From contig ATWC01000015.1 of NCBI GenBank assembly GCA_000421045.1, forward strand, positions 1 to 61,166: 61,166 nt of DNA, read 5' to 3'. Position 1 is the stretch's first letter. Every line of letters starts with the position of its first letter. Source of the stretch: Lachnospiraceae bacterium NK4A179. Lineage in GTDB: Bacteria; Bacillota; Clostridia; Lachnospirales; Lachnospiraceae. Of this stretch, positions 1 to 8,375 are shown piece by piece. A program made the translations under genes and the position numbers. The notes beneath the pieces are model-generated. The model ran no database searches and had not been told where the DNA came from. It saw only the letters and a program-made list of their open reading frames with translations.

Positions 1-117
1 TCCGCCTTCCGTGGCGTCCCGTTCCTGATGAATCTCTGCATTTTCGAGAACTGCTAAGGCTCACTTTAACACTGTCAGACAATGCTGCACGGTGTAGGAA
101 GTTATAGAATATAGCGA

Positions 118-144
118 TTGAACATCGGTATTATGTGTTATAAT
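118..144 (+). promoter_or_regulatory. Promoter of the cysteine-synthase-like gene
   Basis: A perfect TATAAT lies at 139-144, preceded by TGT so that it reads as an extended -10. A TTGAAC -35-like hexamer at 118-123 sits 15 bases upstream, slightly short. The block 134-154 recurs base for base at 1103-1123 ahead of the next gene. Confidence 0.6.
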
Positions 145-169
145 CGTTGAGTTGGAAAGGATGAATGAT

Positions 170-1096
170 ATGATCTGTGAGAATATACTTGACGCGGTAG
201 GAGGCACACCGCTTATACGTCTTAATCGTATGGCACCGGAGAATGCTGCCGAGATACTGGTTAAATTTGAAGGTCTGAATGTCGGAGGATCCGTAAAGAC
301 CAGAACTGCCTACAATATGATATTGAAGGCAGAGAGGGAAGGAAAGATCGGACCTGACAGCATAATAGTCGAACCTACAAGCGGCAATCAGGGCATAGGC
401 CTTGCACTTATAGGCGCTGTAAGAGGCTATAAGACTGTGATCATAATGCCTGATTCTGTAAGTGAGGAACGTGGAAAGCTCGTTAAGCATTATGGTGCCG
501 AGGTTAAGTTTATCCATGATGACGGAGATATAGGCAAATGCATAGAAGAATGCACAAGGGAAGCATATGCCATGCAGGCAGCTGATCCGAGAGTATTCAT
601 TCCCCAGCAGTTTGAGAATGAAGCAAATTCCGAAGCACAGCGTGAAGGAACTGCAAAAGAGATACTGGAGCAGGCAGGGAAAAAGATAGACGGTTTCTGC
701 TCAGGAATAGGAACAGGCGGCACCATAACGGGCATAGGTGAAATGCTTAAGAAAGAGAATCCCGAAATGCTCATATGGGCAGTCGAACCTGAAAATGCGG
801 CCATACTTTCCGGAGGAAGCATTGGCACACACATTCAGATGGGAATAGGTGACGGAGTCATTCCAAAGATCCTTAACCGGGAGATATATGATGATATATG
901 TATCATCACAGACGATGAGGCTATAAGTACGGCAAAGGATCTGGCAAAGCTTGAAGGGATAATGTGCGGCATATCGAGCGGGACCAACACGGCAGCAGCG
1001 ATCAGGCTTGCGAAGAAGCTCGGACCCGGAAAGACTGTAGTAACAGTGCTTCCGGATACAGCGGAAAGGTATTTTTCAACACCGCTTTTTTCATAA
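170..1096 (+). CDS. cysK: Cysteine synthase family PLP enzyme
   Basis: A fold-type II PLP enzyme of the O-acetylserine sulfhydrylase family, expected to make cysteine from O-acetylserine and sulfide in the cytoplasm. It shows the N-terminal GGTPLIRL motif, a PLP lysine in GGSVKTR, the substrate loop PTSGNQG, a phosphate-binding GTGGT and the C-terminal PDTAERYFST. The length of 308 residues is normal. Two positions differ from textbook CysK: SVKTR instead of SVKDR and TSGNQG instead of TSGNTG, so a related beta-replacement activity is possible. The ATG at 170 is preferred because the Shine-Dalgarno GGAAAGG at 154-160 lies nine bases before it; a TTG at 152 and an ATG at 161 sit on or against that site. 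The gene has its own promoter and is followed by a diaminopimelate dehydrogenase with a copy of the same promoter block. Confidence 0.85.
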   Translation: MICENILDAVGGTPLIRLNRMAPENAAEILVKFEGLNVGGSVKTRTAYNMILKAEREGKIGPDSIIVEPTSGNQGIGLALIGAVRGYKTVIIMPDSVSEERGKLVKHYGAEVKFIHDDGDIGKCIEECTREAYAMQAADPRVFIPQQFENEANSEAQREGTAKEILEQAGKKIDGFCSGIGTGGTITGIGEMLKKENPEMLIWAVEPENAAILSGGSIGTHIQMGIGDGVIPKILNREIYDDICIITDDEAISTAKDLAKLEGIMCGISSGTNTAAAIRLAKKLGPGKTVVTVLPDTAERYFSTPLFS

Positions 1097-1102
1097 ATAT
1101 AC

Positions 1103-1123
1103 TGTGTTATAATCGTTGAGTTG
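1103..1123 (+). promoter_or_regulatory. Duplicated extended -10 promoter before ddh
   Basis: TATAAT at 1108-1113 with TGT immediately upstream forms an extended -10. The whole 21-base block is identical to 134-154. No good -35 is visible, as expected for an extended -10. The flanks on either side of the two copies differ. Confidence 0.55.
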
Positions 1124-1149
1124 AAAATTATTATTTGGAGGTGAATTAA

Positions 1150-2124
1150 ATGAGTATAAGAATAGGAATCCTTGGTTACGGAAATCTCGGAAAAGGCGTT
1201 GAGAAAGCAGTTAATGCAAATCCCGATGAAGAACTTGTCGGCGTATTCACAAGACGTGACCCTTCTACGGTCAAAACTGTTTCAGGTGTAAAGGCGTACA
1301 AGGCAGATGACCTTAAGAACATGACAGATGATATAGATGTGCTTGTTATCTGTGGGGGATCGGCTACAGACCTTCCTGAGATGACACCGGAATATGCAAA
1401 GCTGTTTAATGTTGTGGACAGTTTTGATACACACGCACGTATTCCTGAGCATTTTGCTGCTGTTGATAAGGCTGCAAAGGGATCCGGCAAGGTAGGTGTT
1501 ATCTCCTGCGGTTGGGATCCGGGAATGTTTTCTATAAACCGTCTTTATTCGCACTGCATCCTTCCCGATGGAAAGGATTATACTTTCTGGGGCAGAGGCG
1601 TAAGTCAGGGACATTCCGATGCTGTAAGACGCATCGAAGGCGTAAAGGATGCCAGACAGTATACTGTTCCCGTTGAAGCTGCTCTTAAGTCTGTACGTTC
1701 AGGAGGGAATCCCGAGCTTACAGTAAGACAGAAACATACAAGAGAATGCTTTGTTGTAGCAGAAGAGGGTGCAGATAAGGCACGTATTGAAAAAGAGATA
1801 AAGGAGATGCCTAATTATTTTGCTGATTATGATACGACTGTAACTTTCATTTCAGAAGAGGAGATGAAGAGGGATCATTCAAAGCTTCCTCACGGCGGAT
1901 CGGTAATCTATTCAGGTGCGACAGGGGATAATAAGCATGTTATAGAGTATTCTCTTAAGCTTGATTCAAATCCTGAGTTTACAGGCTCTGTACTGGCAGC
2001 TGTTGCCCGTGCGGCAGTACGTATGAATAAAGAAGGCCAGAACGGATGCAAGACGATGTTCGATATCGCACCGGCTTATCTTTCTCCTCTTTCAGGTGAA
2101 GAGCTCCGTGCTCATATGCTTTGA
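1150..2124 (+). CDS. ddh: Meso-diaminopimelate dehydrogenase
   Basis: An NADP-dependent enzyme that reductively aminates tetrahydrodipicolinate to meso-diaminopimelate in one step, feeding lysine and peptidoglycan synthesis. The N-terminal Rossmann motif GILGYGNLGKGVEKA is clear. The family blocks ICGGSATDLPEM, SCGWDPGMFS and GRGVSQGHSDAVRRI follow in order, and the C-terminal dimer and substrate region runs to residue 324, the usual length. A strong GGAGGTGA Shine-Dalgarno lies at 1137-1144. It has its own promoter block and is followed 23 bases later by a small membrane protein. Confidence 0.95.
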   Translation: MSIRIGILGYGNLGKGVEKAVNANPDEELVGVFTRRDPSTVKTVSGVKAYKADDLKNMTDDIDVLVICGGSATDLPEMTPEYAKLFNVVDSFDTHARIPEHFAAVDKAAKGSGKVGVISCGWDPGMFSINRLYSHCILPDGKDYTFWGRGVSQGHSDAVRRIEGVKDARQYTVPVEAALKSVRSGGNPELTVRQKHTRECFVVAEEGADKARIEKEIKEMPNYFADYDTTVTFISEEEMKRDHSKLPHGGSVIYSGATGDNKHVIEYSLKLDSNPEFTGSVLAAVARAAVRMNKEGQNGCKTMFDIAPAYLSPLSGEELRAHML

Positions 2125-2147
2125 TAAGATTTTGAGGTGGAGATGCT

Positions 2148-2660
2148 ATGTTTGAAAAACCGGGAAGTAAACTTATACTTACATCGTTAATCTGTCAGGT
2201 GCTTATCCTGATAATACATCTTTTGCTTTATCTCTGTCAGGATATGGTGTTTGAAATGATGAATACACCGTCGTTCGCCGCTTCAAGCGGGATGGTGTGG
2301 AATATACCTGATACAGTACGATATGTTCTGGGCGTGGTAATATCAGGGGCTGTACTGTTTGCTGTCATCAGCGCAAAGAATATGAAATCTGCAATGACCG
2401 CTTCAGTGGCAGGAATTGTATGCAGGGTGCTGTTAGGTCTGATATTTATATTTGTAGACCAGTTTTATAGAGTTATTTCAGCAAGGTACGGCAGCGATGT
2501 ATCGTTGGGGGCTTTAGCAAGTATTCAATCTGTCGAGTCTATGCTTATATGGTTGCCTTCAACTGTTTCATCAATCTCTTTTGCCGTTGCTGCAGGAAGA
2601 CTCAGCTGGCATAAGGAAATGGATCCGGCAGATGCTCCTTATCCTGTATACAGGGATTAA
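2148..2660 (+). CDS. Small four-helix membrane protein, unknown function
   Basis: A 170-residue protein with about four hydrophobic segments: residues 10-30, 60-80, 86-108 and 128-150. It has a short polar C-terminus. I do not recognise a family. The start has a good GAGGTGGAG Shine-Dalgarno at 2132-2140. The 23-base gap after ddh suggests cotranscription. Its stop codon overlaps the stop of the convergent TetR gene by four bases, leaving no room for a separate terminator. Confidence 0.75.
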   Translation: MFEKPGSKLILTSLICQVLILIIHLLLYLCQDMVFEMMNTPSFAASSGMVWNIPDTVRYVLGVVISGAVLFAVISAKNMKSAMTASVAGIVCRVLLGLIFIFVDQFYRVISARYGSDVSLGALASIQSVESMLIWLPSTVSSISFAVAAGRLSWHKEMDPADAPYPVYRD

Positions 2661-3289
2661 GATGCTCTGAATTCGCGGACGATACCGCGTATGCAGTCAA
2701 AAAGATATGGTTTGTATTCTTCTATTGTGCAGGGAATATGCTCGAGTATCACGGAATGGATCGTACTGCTTATCAGTTCGATGATCGTGTAGAGCATGAG
2801 CCCTGCATTTTTCCATTTATCACCATTTGAATTGATTATCTTATAATATTCTTCCTGGATATTCATTCCCGGAATGAGGGTGTCGTCATCAAAGGCTTTC
2901 ATATAGAAGCCTGTGTTGAGATTCCTGTCCAGAAACTTTACAAGCCTCGGGTTCTTCTCGAGGTCGTTTATTATGCTGTCCGTGAGGATGATGATCTTTT
3001 CTTCGACGGGGAGTTCTCTGCATTCCTCTTCTTTTTCTTTAAGTGTTTTCAGAGCCTTTTCCAGCAGAACGCTTGATTTCCTGGCGATAAGGTGATTAAT
3101 GATATCCTGCTTATCCTTAAAATAGAAATAAAACGTGCCCTTGGCAACACCGGAAGAATCGGCGATCTCAGAGATCGAGGTGTCTGCGATACCTTTGGTG
3201 GTGAAGAGCCTGTATGAGTTTAAGAGAAGCGAATCTCTTTTCTGTTTTTTATTGTCTTTAGCCTTTCCCATATTACAAATAATAGACAT
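2657..3289 (-). CDS. TetR/AcrR family repressor of the adjacent MMPL exporter
   Basis: About 210 residues. The N-terminal helix-turn-helix includes the family signature DTSISEIADSSGVAKGTFYF followed by YFKDKQDII. A variable helical ligand domain follows. The gene is divergent from the MMPL exporter, and the space between them holds three palindromic 15-base sites, so it very probably represses that operon and itself, with release by an unknown ligand. The ATG at 3289 is chosen because the reading frame upstream runs into the operators; the ATG at 3271 is a second possibility, since no strong ribosome site separates them. Confidence 0.85.
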   Translation of the reverse strand: MSIICNMGKAKDNKKQKRDSLLLNSYRLFTTKGIADTSISEIADSSGVAKGTFYFYFKDKQDIINHLIARKSSVLLEKALKTLKEKEEECRELPVEEKIIILTDSIINDLEKNPRLVKFLDRNLNTGFYMKAFDDDTLIPGMNIQEEYYKIINSNGDKWKNAGLMLYTIIELISSTIHSVILEHIPCTIEEYKPYLFDCIRGIVREFRAS

Positions 3290-3334
3290 ATAAGACCTGA
3301 CAGTCAAGAAAAAATGACCAAAATTCAAAAATTT

Positions 3335-3414
3335 TTGACTTTTGGTCAAAAAGTTATTGACTATCGGTCAAAAAAGATATATATTGTGCTTAATAAAAAA
3401 TGACCGACGGTCAA
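3335..3414. promoter_or_regulatory. TetR operator array
   Basis: Three 15-base sites fit the pattern TTGACYnnyGGTCAA: 3335-3349, 3357-3371 and 3400-3414. The third has a perfect palindromic core, TGACCGACGGTCA. Centres lie 22 and 43 bases apart, about two and four helical turns. A weaker site at 3314-3328 continues the spacing toward the regulator gene. The array fills the region between the divergent regulator and exporter. Confidence 0.8.
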
Positions 3415-3447
3415 TCTTGGAAAGAAAAGAATGGGAGGTGTTTTCAG

Positions 3448-5589
3448 ATGCTTAAGGTGAGTAAAGCGATAGTGAAGTCCAGATATGTGATCCTGGCTCT
3501 TGCTGTGCTGCTGCTCATTCCTTCGGCTATCGGTTTCCTCAACACGAAGATCAATTACGATATTCTGTATTATCTTCCGAAGGATATCGAGACAATGAAG
3601 GGACAGGACGTGCTTCTTGAGGATTTCGGAAAGGGAGCATACGGCATATTTGTATGCGAGGGTATGCGAAGTGCGGATCAGATAAAGCTGGTTGAAAAGA
3701 TAGAACAGATAGACCATGTGGCTGAGGTGATCTGCTACAACGATATCACTGACGGGGAAGTGCCTGTTGAGATGCTTCCCGACAATATAAGGAATCTGTT
3801 CTATTCAAAAGACGGAAGCGGATGTCTGATGTTTATCTTTTTTGACAGTACCAGTTCATCGGAAGAAACGATGGGTGCGATAAAGGAACTGAGGAAGACC
3901 GCCGGCAGGCAGTGCCTGTTATCAAGCATGGCAGCAGTTGTAACCGACACAAAGGATCTGGTTCAGGAACAGACACCTATATATACATTGATAGCGGTTG
4001 CGCTTTCACTTATAGTGCTGATGCTCACGACTGATTCGTTTCTGGTACCGATACTTTTCCTGGCAGATATAGGAATGACGATAATCTACAATCTGGGCAG
4101 TAATTTTGTGAGCGGTGAGATCTCATTCATAACAATGGCTCTTGTGGCGATACTTCAGTTAGGCGTCACAATGGATTATTCGATATTCCTCTATCACAGT
4201 TACAGTGAGCAGAAGCAAAAGTGTGACGACAAGAAAGAGGCAATGGCAAATGCGATCTCCGCAACTATAGTCTCAGTCGCAGGTTCATCACTTACGACCA
4301 TAGCCGGTTTCCTGGCAATGTGTTTCATGACATTTACGCTTGGCCTGGATATGGGTATCGTAATGGCAAAAGGCGTTGTTTTCGGAGTTATTGGCTGCGT
4401 GACGATACTTCCCGCCCTTATCCTTGTTTTTGACAAGGCTGTCGAGAAGACAAAACATAAGGCAATCACACTTCCGGGCAAAGGTCTGGCAGGTTTTATA
4501 GGAAAGGCATATATTCCCGTAACACTGTTACTGATACTTCTCTGGATCCCGGCAATATACGGGTATAAAAATATAAATGTTTACTACAAGCTTGATTCAA
4601 GTCTTCCCGATTCGCTGCAGTCGGTTCAGGCTAATAAAGAGCTTGAAAAAGGATATGAGATAAGCTCTGTATCCATGATACTTGTTGATGACAGTCTGAA
4701 GCCAAAAGAAATAAAGAATATGCTTGAAGAGATAGAAGCGGTGGATGGCGTCAACTTTGCGATCGGTTCGGATTCACTTGTAAGTCCGATGATACCTTCA
4801 TCAATGGTTCCGACAGGAATGCTCACATCTCTTGAAAGCGGCGGACATAAACTTCTGTTAGTATCCTCGGCCTATCAAGTTGCCACGGATGAGATAGGAG
4901 AACAGTGCGGTCAGATAAGCAGGATCATCAAGAGATATGATCCGGATTCTATGTTTATAGGAGAGGCTCCGGCAACGAAGGATCTTATAGAGATAACGGA
5001 TAAGGATTTCAAAGTTGTATCAGCAGTCAGCATAGGCGCGATATTCCTGCTCATTCTGTTCGTGCTGAAGTCAGTATCACTCCCGGTAATACTGGTTACG
5101 GTTGTGGAACTTGCGATATACATGAATATGAGTCTTGCGTATTACACAGGTGCAACACTTCCTTTCATAGCTTCGATATGTGTAGGAACCATACAGCTTG
5201 GCGCAACCATAGACTATGCGATACTTCTTACGACCAGATACAAGACAGAACGAATAGCCGGAAAGAACAGGAAGGATGCGGTGCATATAGCGGTTGAGAC
5301 TTCTGTCAATTCGGTATTTTCTTCGGCACTTGGCTTCTTTGCGGCAACGATAGGATGCGCGGTCTATTCAAACATAGATCTGATCGGTTCAATATGTCTT
5401 CTTCTTGCAAGAGGCGCCCTGCTTTCTATGTTCATTGTGATAACGCTCCTGCCTTCGCTTCTGCTTATTGCAGATCCGTTGATCATCAGGACAACGCTGG
5501 GCATGAAAGATTGTGTTAAGAGAGCTAAGGAAGATAAAAAGGAAAATAGCAGCGGCATGAAGCTGCAGAGAGGAATGGGTACGGTATGA
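3448..5589 (+). CDS. MMPL/RND-family exporter
   Basis: A 713-residue inner-membrane transporter of the MMPL branch of the RND superfamily. It has the family's internal duplication: a first helix near residues 13-30, an extracytoplasmic loop, a five-to-six-helix bundle, then the same again. The Asp-Tyr pair expected for proton coupling is present in both halves, in GVTMDYSIFLYHSY and GATIDYAILLTTRY. The start at 3448 has a GGAGGT site at 3434-3439; an in-frame ATG at 3400 is rejected because it lies inside an operator and leaves no ribosome site. The gene overlaps the next one by four bases (ATGA), so the two are translationally coupled. The cargo cannot be read from the sequence; lipids, peptides or drugs are all possible for this family. 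Confidence 0.9.
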   Translation: MLKVSKAIVKSRYVILALAVLLLIPSAIGFLNTKINYDILYYLPKDIETMKGQDVLLEDFGKGAYGIFVCEGMRSADQIKLVEKIEQIDHVAEVICYNDITDGEVPVEMLPDNIRNLFYSKDGSGCLMFIFFDSTSSSEETMGAIKELRKTAGRQCLLSSMAAVVTDTKDLVQEQTPIYTLIAVALSLIVLMLTTDSFLVPILFLADIGMTIIYNLGSNFVSGEISFITMALVAILQLGVTMDYSIFLYHSYSEQKQKCDDKKEAMANAISATIVSVAGSSLTTIAGFLAMCFMTFTLGLDMGIVMAKGVVFGVIGCVTILPALILVFDKAVEKTKHKAITLPGKGLAGFIGKAYIPVTLLLILLWIPAIYGYKNINVYYKLDSSLPDSLQSVQANKELEKGYEISSVSMILVDDSLKPKEIKNMLEEIEAVDGVNFAIGSDSLVSPMIPSSMVPTGMLTSLESGGHKLLLVSSAYQVATDEIGEQCGQISRIIKRYDPDSMFIGEAPATKDLIEITDKDFKVVSAVSIGAIFLLILFVLKSVSLPVILVTVVELAIYMNMSLAYYTGATLPFIASICVGTIQLGATIDYAILLTTRYKTERIAGKNRKDAVHIAVETSVNSVFSSALGFFAATIGCAVYSNIDLIGSICLLLARGALLSMFIVITLLPSLLLIADPLIIRTTLGMKDCVKRAKEDKKENSSGMKLQRGMGTV

Positions 5590-8285
5590 AAAAGAGAATA
5601 AGAAAAATTGCGGCATGTCTGGGAGCTGTGACTTTGACAGTAAGCAGCTTATCGGGATGCAGTCTGAATGATATGAATCCTGATAAGGAAAATGTTCAGG
5701 ATGATGCAGATAATGAACTTGAGGAACTTACAAAAGAAGCAGGATCTGCAGAGGCTATTGCAGGAATGGAACACAGCAGCACGGCGGGAAAGACAGAGAC
5801 TGTATTCGTATTGAGAAGCGGAGTGCTTCCACAGAAGATAATAGTAAGCGAAAGGTTGAAAAATCCTTCGGGGACAGCGGTATTAAAGGACAGGGCCGAT
5901 CTTCAGAATATAGAAGTTGTAAAAGGTGATTCGCAACTTGTCAAAGATATTGACGGAGAACTCACATGGAATACAGACGGCGGAGATGTTTATTACAGCG
6001 GTGTTGCAGAGAATACGCTTCCGGTTGATGTTGAAATAACATATACGCTGGACGGAACAAAGATCGATCCTGCGATGCTTGGTGGAAAGAGCGGGCATCT
6101 TGTGATAGATGTCGACTACAGCAACCTGACTGCGAAGGACATAAACGGAGATGACGGAAGAACATACAATGTCTGCATGCCATTTGCTATGACAACAGGT
6201 ATGCTGTTTGACAATGAGAAGGTTGCAAACGTAACAGTCGATCACGGTGAAGCGGTGAATGACGGAGAACATACGGCAGTCATAGCTATGGGATTCCCCG
6301 GACTTTATGAAAGCCTTGGTCTGGAAAATGCATCCATAAGTGATGATGAGATAAATGAAAAACTCGACGAACTCAAAGGGACCGACAGCGTGAGGATCGA
6401 GTGCGACATAAAAGACAGTGATGCTGTAACAGCCATAACACTTGCTAAGGAAATGGATCTTTCGGACAGGGATCTGGGCATTGATACTGATGAAGCATCT
6501 GATAAGGTTGATGAACTGAAAGACGGAATGGAGAAGATCCTTGATGGAGACGGAGAACTTCATAACGGTATATCGGATCTTAAGGACGGCAGTGTTTCAT
6601 TAAATGACGGTGCGCATGAACTGTATGACGGTTCAAAAGAACTTTACGACGGAACTTCCGAACTGTATGACGGTACATCAGATCTTAAAGAAGGTACCGG
6701 GAAACTTTTAAACGGCACCTCAGATCTGAAGGACGGTACATCGAAGCTTTATAACGGCACGGCAGATCTTAAGGATGGCGCTTCCAAATTGAGCAAGGGC
6801 GCTTCGGATCTGTATGACGGAACAGGAAAGCTTCTGGAAGGTGCAAAGACATATAAGGACGGAAACAAAACCCTGACAGACGGAACCAAAACACTTAAGG
6901 CCGGAGCAGAGTCTCTTAATGAAGGAGCCGGCAGACTAAACGCCGGTGCAAAGGCTCTTAAGGATGGGGCCGGAGCTCTTGATGAAGGCATAGGAACTCT
7001 TCAGAGCAAGACTCCTGAACTGACTGCGGGTGTGACAGAACTTCTTGAAGGAACAAAAAGATTAAAGGAAGGTGCTTCGGAGCTGGTATCCAACAATGAG
7101 AAACTCACGTCAGGTGCAGCGGCTCTTGAAGCGGGAACCGCACAGTTGCAGGCCGGCGTATCCGATCCTGCACAGGCAGCACAGCTTGGAGCGCTTGTGA
7201 ATGGTTCGGCGCAGTTCAAAGCAGGACTTTCAATGGCTGCAGGCGGGGCCGCCAAGTTAAATACCGGTTATCACAAAGTTTATGCCGGTCTGTCCGGAAT
7301 GCTTGGCGATGCATCTGTTAATGCGGTGCTTAGCAATGAACAGAAGCAGCAGGTTAAGCTCCTCATGGAAAGCTATAAGGCACTGAATGATCAGATGGCA
7401 GAGCTTTCAATCAAAATGAATAAAATGAGTGAAAGTTATGCGTCAATAGATGGAGGTATAGGAGAGATAGCCGGAAAGATGGCATCGCTTTCTGTCAATG
7501 CAAGCAAGCTTCATGAAGGAGCCGCTGCACTGAACAAAGGGGTATCGGCATATACTGCAGGTGCCACGGAGATAGCGGGAGGCAGCACTGCTCTCAATGC
7601 AGGCATGGAAAAACTTGCAGGTGGCGCAGCAGATCTGGCAAAGGGAGCAGCGCAGTTAAAAGACGGATCTTCAAAACTTGCAGCAGGTGCATCCGATCTG
7701 TATGACGGAACAGAAACGCTTGTTAGCGGAACGGCTTCGCTGCAGGCAGGTGTTAATAAGCTTGATGGCGGCGCATCGCAGCTTGGAAGCGGGTTTGACA
7801 GGATCTATAAAGGCATAAGTGATCTGAAGAATGGTTCCGGAAAACTTAAAGCAGGTGCATCGGATCTGGATGGCGGTGCCGGAAAGATCAAAAATGGAGC
7901 ATCAGATTTAAATGATGGTGCGTTAAAACTCTATGACGGTGTATCAGAGCTTGATGACGGTGCAGGCAAACTTAATGAAGGCGCATTAAAACTTTATGAT
8001 GGAACCGGTGAGCTTAAGGACGGCGCAGGTAAACTGGCAGACGGTACGGATGATCTTGAAGACGGAGCATCAAAGCTTCTTGACGGATCGGCTAAGCTTA
8101 ATGACGGTCTTCACGAATTCAGCGAAAAGACTGTAGATAAGGTTGAGGATATATTCGATGAGGATATAGAACCTCTTTCCGGAAGGATCGATGCAATAAA
8201 GGAATACTCCGGATCGTACGGTTCATATGCAGGCAACAGTGAAGATACAGAGTGTTCGACAGTATTTGTTTTCAAAAATAACTGA
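5586..8285 (+). CDS. Giant lipoprotein with Leu-x-x-Gly heptad repeats
   Basis: An 899-residue secreted lipoprotein. Residues 1-25 form a lipoprotein signal peptide with lipobox LSGC, cysteine 25 being the lipidation site. Residues 40-310 are a mixed domain without a recognised family. From about residue 315 to 840 the chain is built of seven-residue units of the type L-x-D-G-x-x-x with regular Leu and Gly, for example DGTSKLYNGTADLKDGASKL, interrupted around 530-660 by a less regular helical stretch. Such X-X-X-Leu-X-X-Gly heptads are known from YhgE/Pip-type surface proteins, which usually carry membrane helices; none is seen at the C-terminus here. Coupling to the MMPL exporter suggests an extracytoplasmic partner or cargo adaptor. 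Exact repeat number may vary between strains. Confidence 0.85.
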   Translation: MKKRIRKIAACLGAVTLTVSSLSGCSLNDMNPDKENVQDDADNELEELTKEAGSAEAIAGMEHSSTAGKTETVFVLRSGVLPQKIIVSERLKNPSGTAVLKDRADLQNIEVVKGDSQLVKDIDGELTWNTDGGDVYYSGVAENTLPVDVEITYTLDGTKIDPAMLGGKSGHLVIDVDYSNLTAKDINGDDGRTYNVCMPFAMTTGMLFDNEKVANVTVDHGEAVNDGEHTAVIAMGFPGLYESLGLENASISDDEINEKLDELKGTDSVRIECDIKDSDAVTAITLAKEMDLSDRDLGIDTDEASDKVDELKDGMEKILDGDGELHNGISDLKDGSVSLNDGAHELYDGSKELYDGTSELYDGTSDLKEGTGKLLNGTSDLKDGTSKLYNGTADLKDGASKLSKGASDLYDGTGKLLEGAKTYKDGNKTLTDGTKTLKAGAESLNEGAGRLNAGAKALKDGAGALDEGIGTLQSKTPELTAGVTELLEGTKRLKEGASELVSNNEKLTSGAAALEAGTAQLQAGVSDPAQAAQLGALVNGSAQFKAGLSMAAGGAAKLNTGYHKVYAGLSGMLGDASVNAVLSNEQKQQVKLLMESYKALNDQMAELSIKMNKMSESYASIDGGIGEIAGKMASLSVNASKLHEGAAALNKGVSAYTAGATEIAGGSTALNAGMEKLAGGAADLAKGAAQLKDGSSKLAAGASDLYDGTETLVSGTASLQAGVNKLDGGASQLGSGFDRIYKGISDLKNGSGKLKAGASDLDGGAGKIKNGASDLNDGALKLYDGVSELDDGAGKLNEGALKLYDGTGELKDGAGKLADGTDDLEDGASKLLDGSAKLNDGLHEFSEKTVDKVEDIFDEDIEPLSGRIDAIKEYSGSYGSYAGNSEDTECSTVFVFKNN

Positions 8286-8310
8286 TATATTCGTTCCCTT
8301 TCTTTTTTAG

Positions 8311-8350
8311 CAGAAAGGCAGGCTCATATAGAGTCTGCCTTTCTGTTTGT
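8311..8350 (+). terminator. Intrinsic terminator after the exporter operon
   Basis: CAGAAAGGCAG at 8311-8321 pairs perfectly with CTGCCTTTCTG at 8335-8345, followed by TTTGT. It closes the MMPL-lipoprotein operon. A TATAAT at 8353-8358 directly after it may start the next operon. Confidence 0.75.
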
Positions 8351-8375
8351 GCTATAATATTATGCGGGGGTACGC

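Noticed and set aside
1-57. Open frame without a stop from the window start to 55-57.
   Set aside because: Only 18 codons, no recognisable residues and no context; the region 1-117 holds nothing I can support.
3400-3447. Earlier in-frame ATG for the MMPL gene at 3400.
   Set aside because: It lies inside the third operator, has no ribosome site, and the start at 3448 has a consensus GGAGGT.
5883-7255. Several long antisense open frames across the heptad lipoprotein gene.
   Set aside because: They are by-products of the repetitive codons; they lack ribosome sites and recognisable domains.
6550-8110. Reading the repeat region of the lipoprotein gene as a DNA-level tandem repeat or CRISPR-like array.
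   Set aside because: The periodicity is at the protein level (seven residues) with diverged codons; no identical repeat and spacer pattern exists. No CRISPR array was seen anywhere in the window.
8353-8358. TATAAT just after the terminator at 8345.
   Set aside because: Kept only as a remark: no -35 at the right distance, and the leader would be about ten bases.
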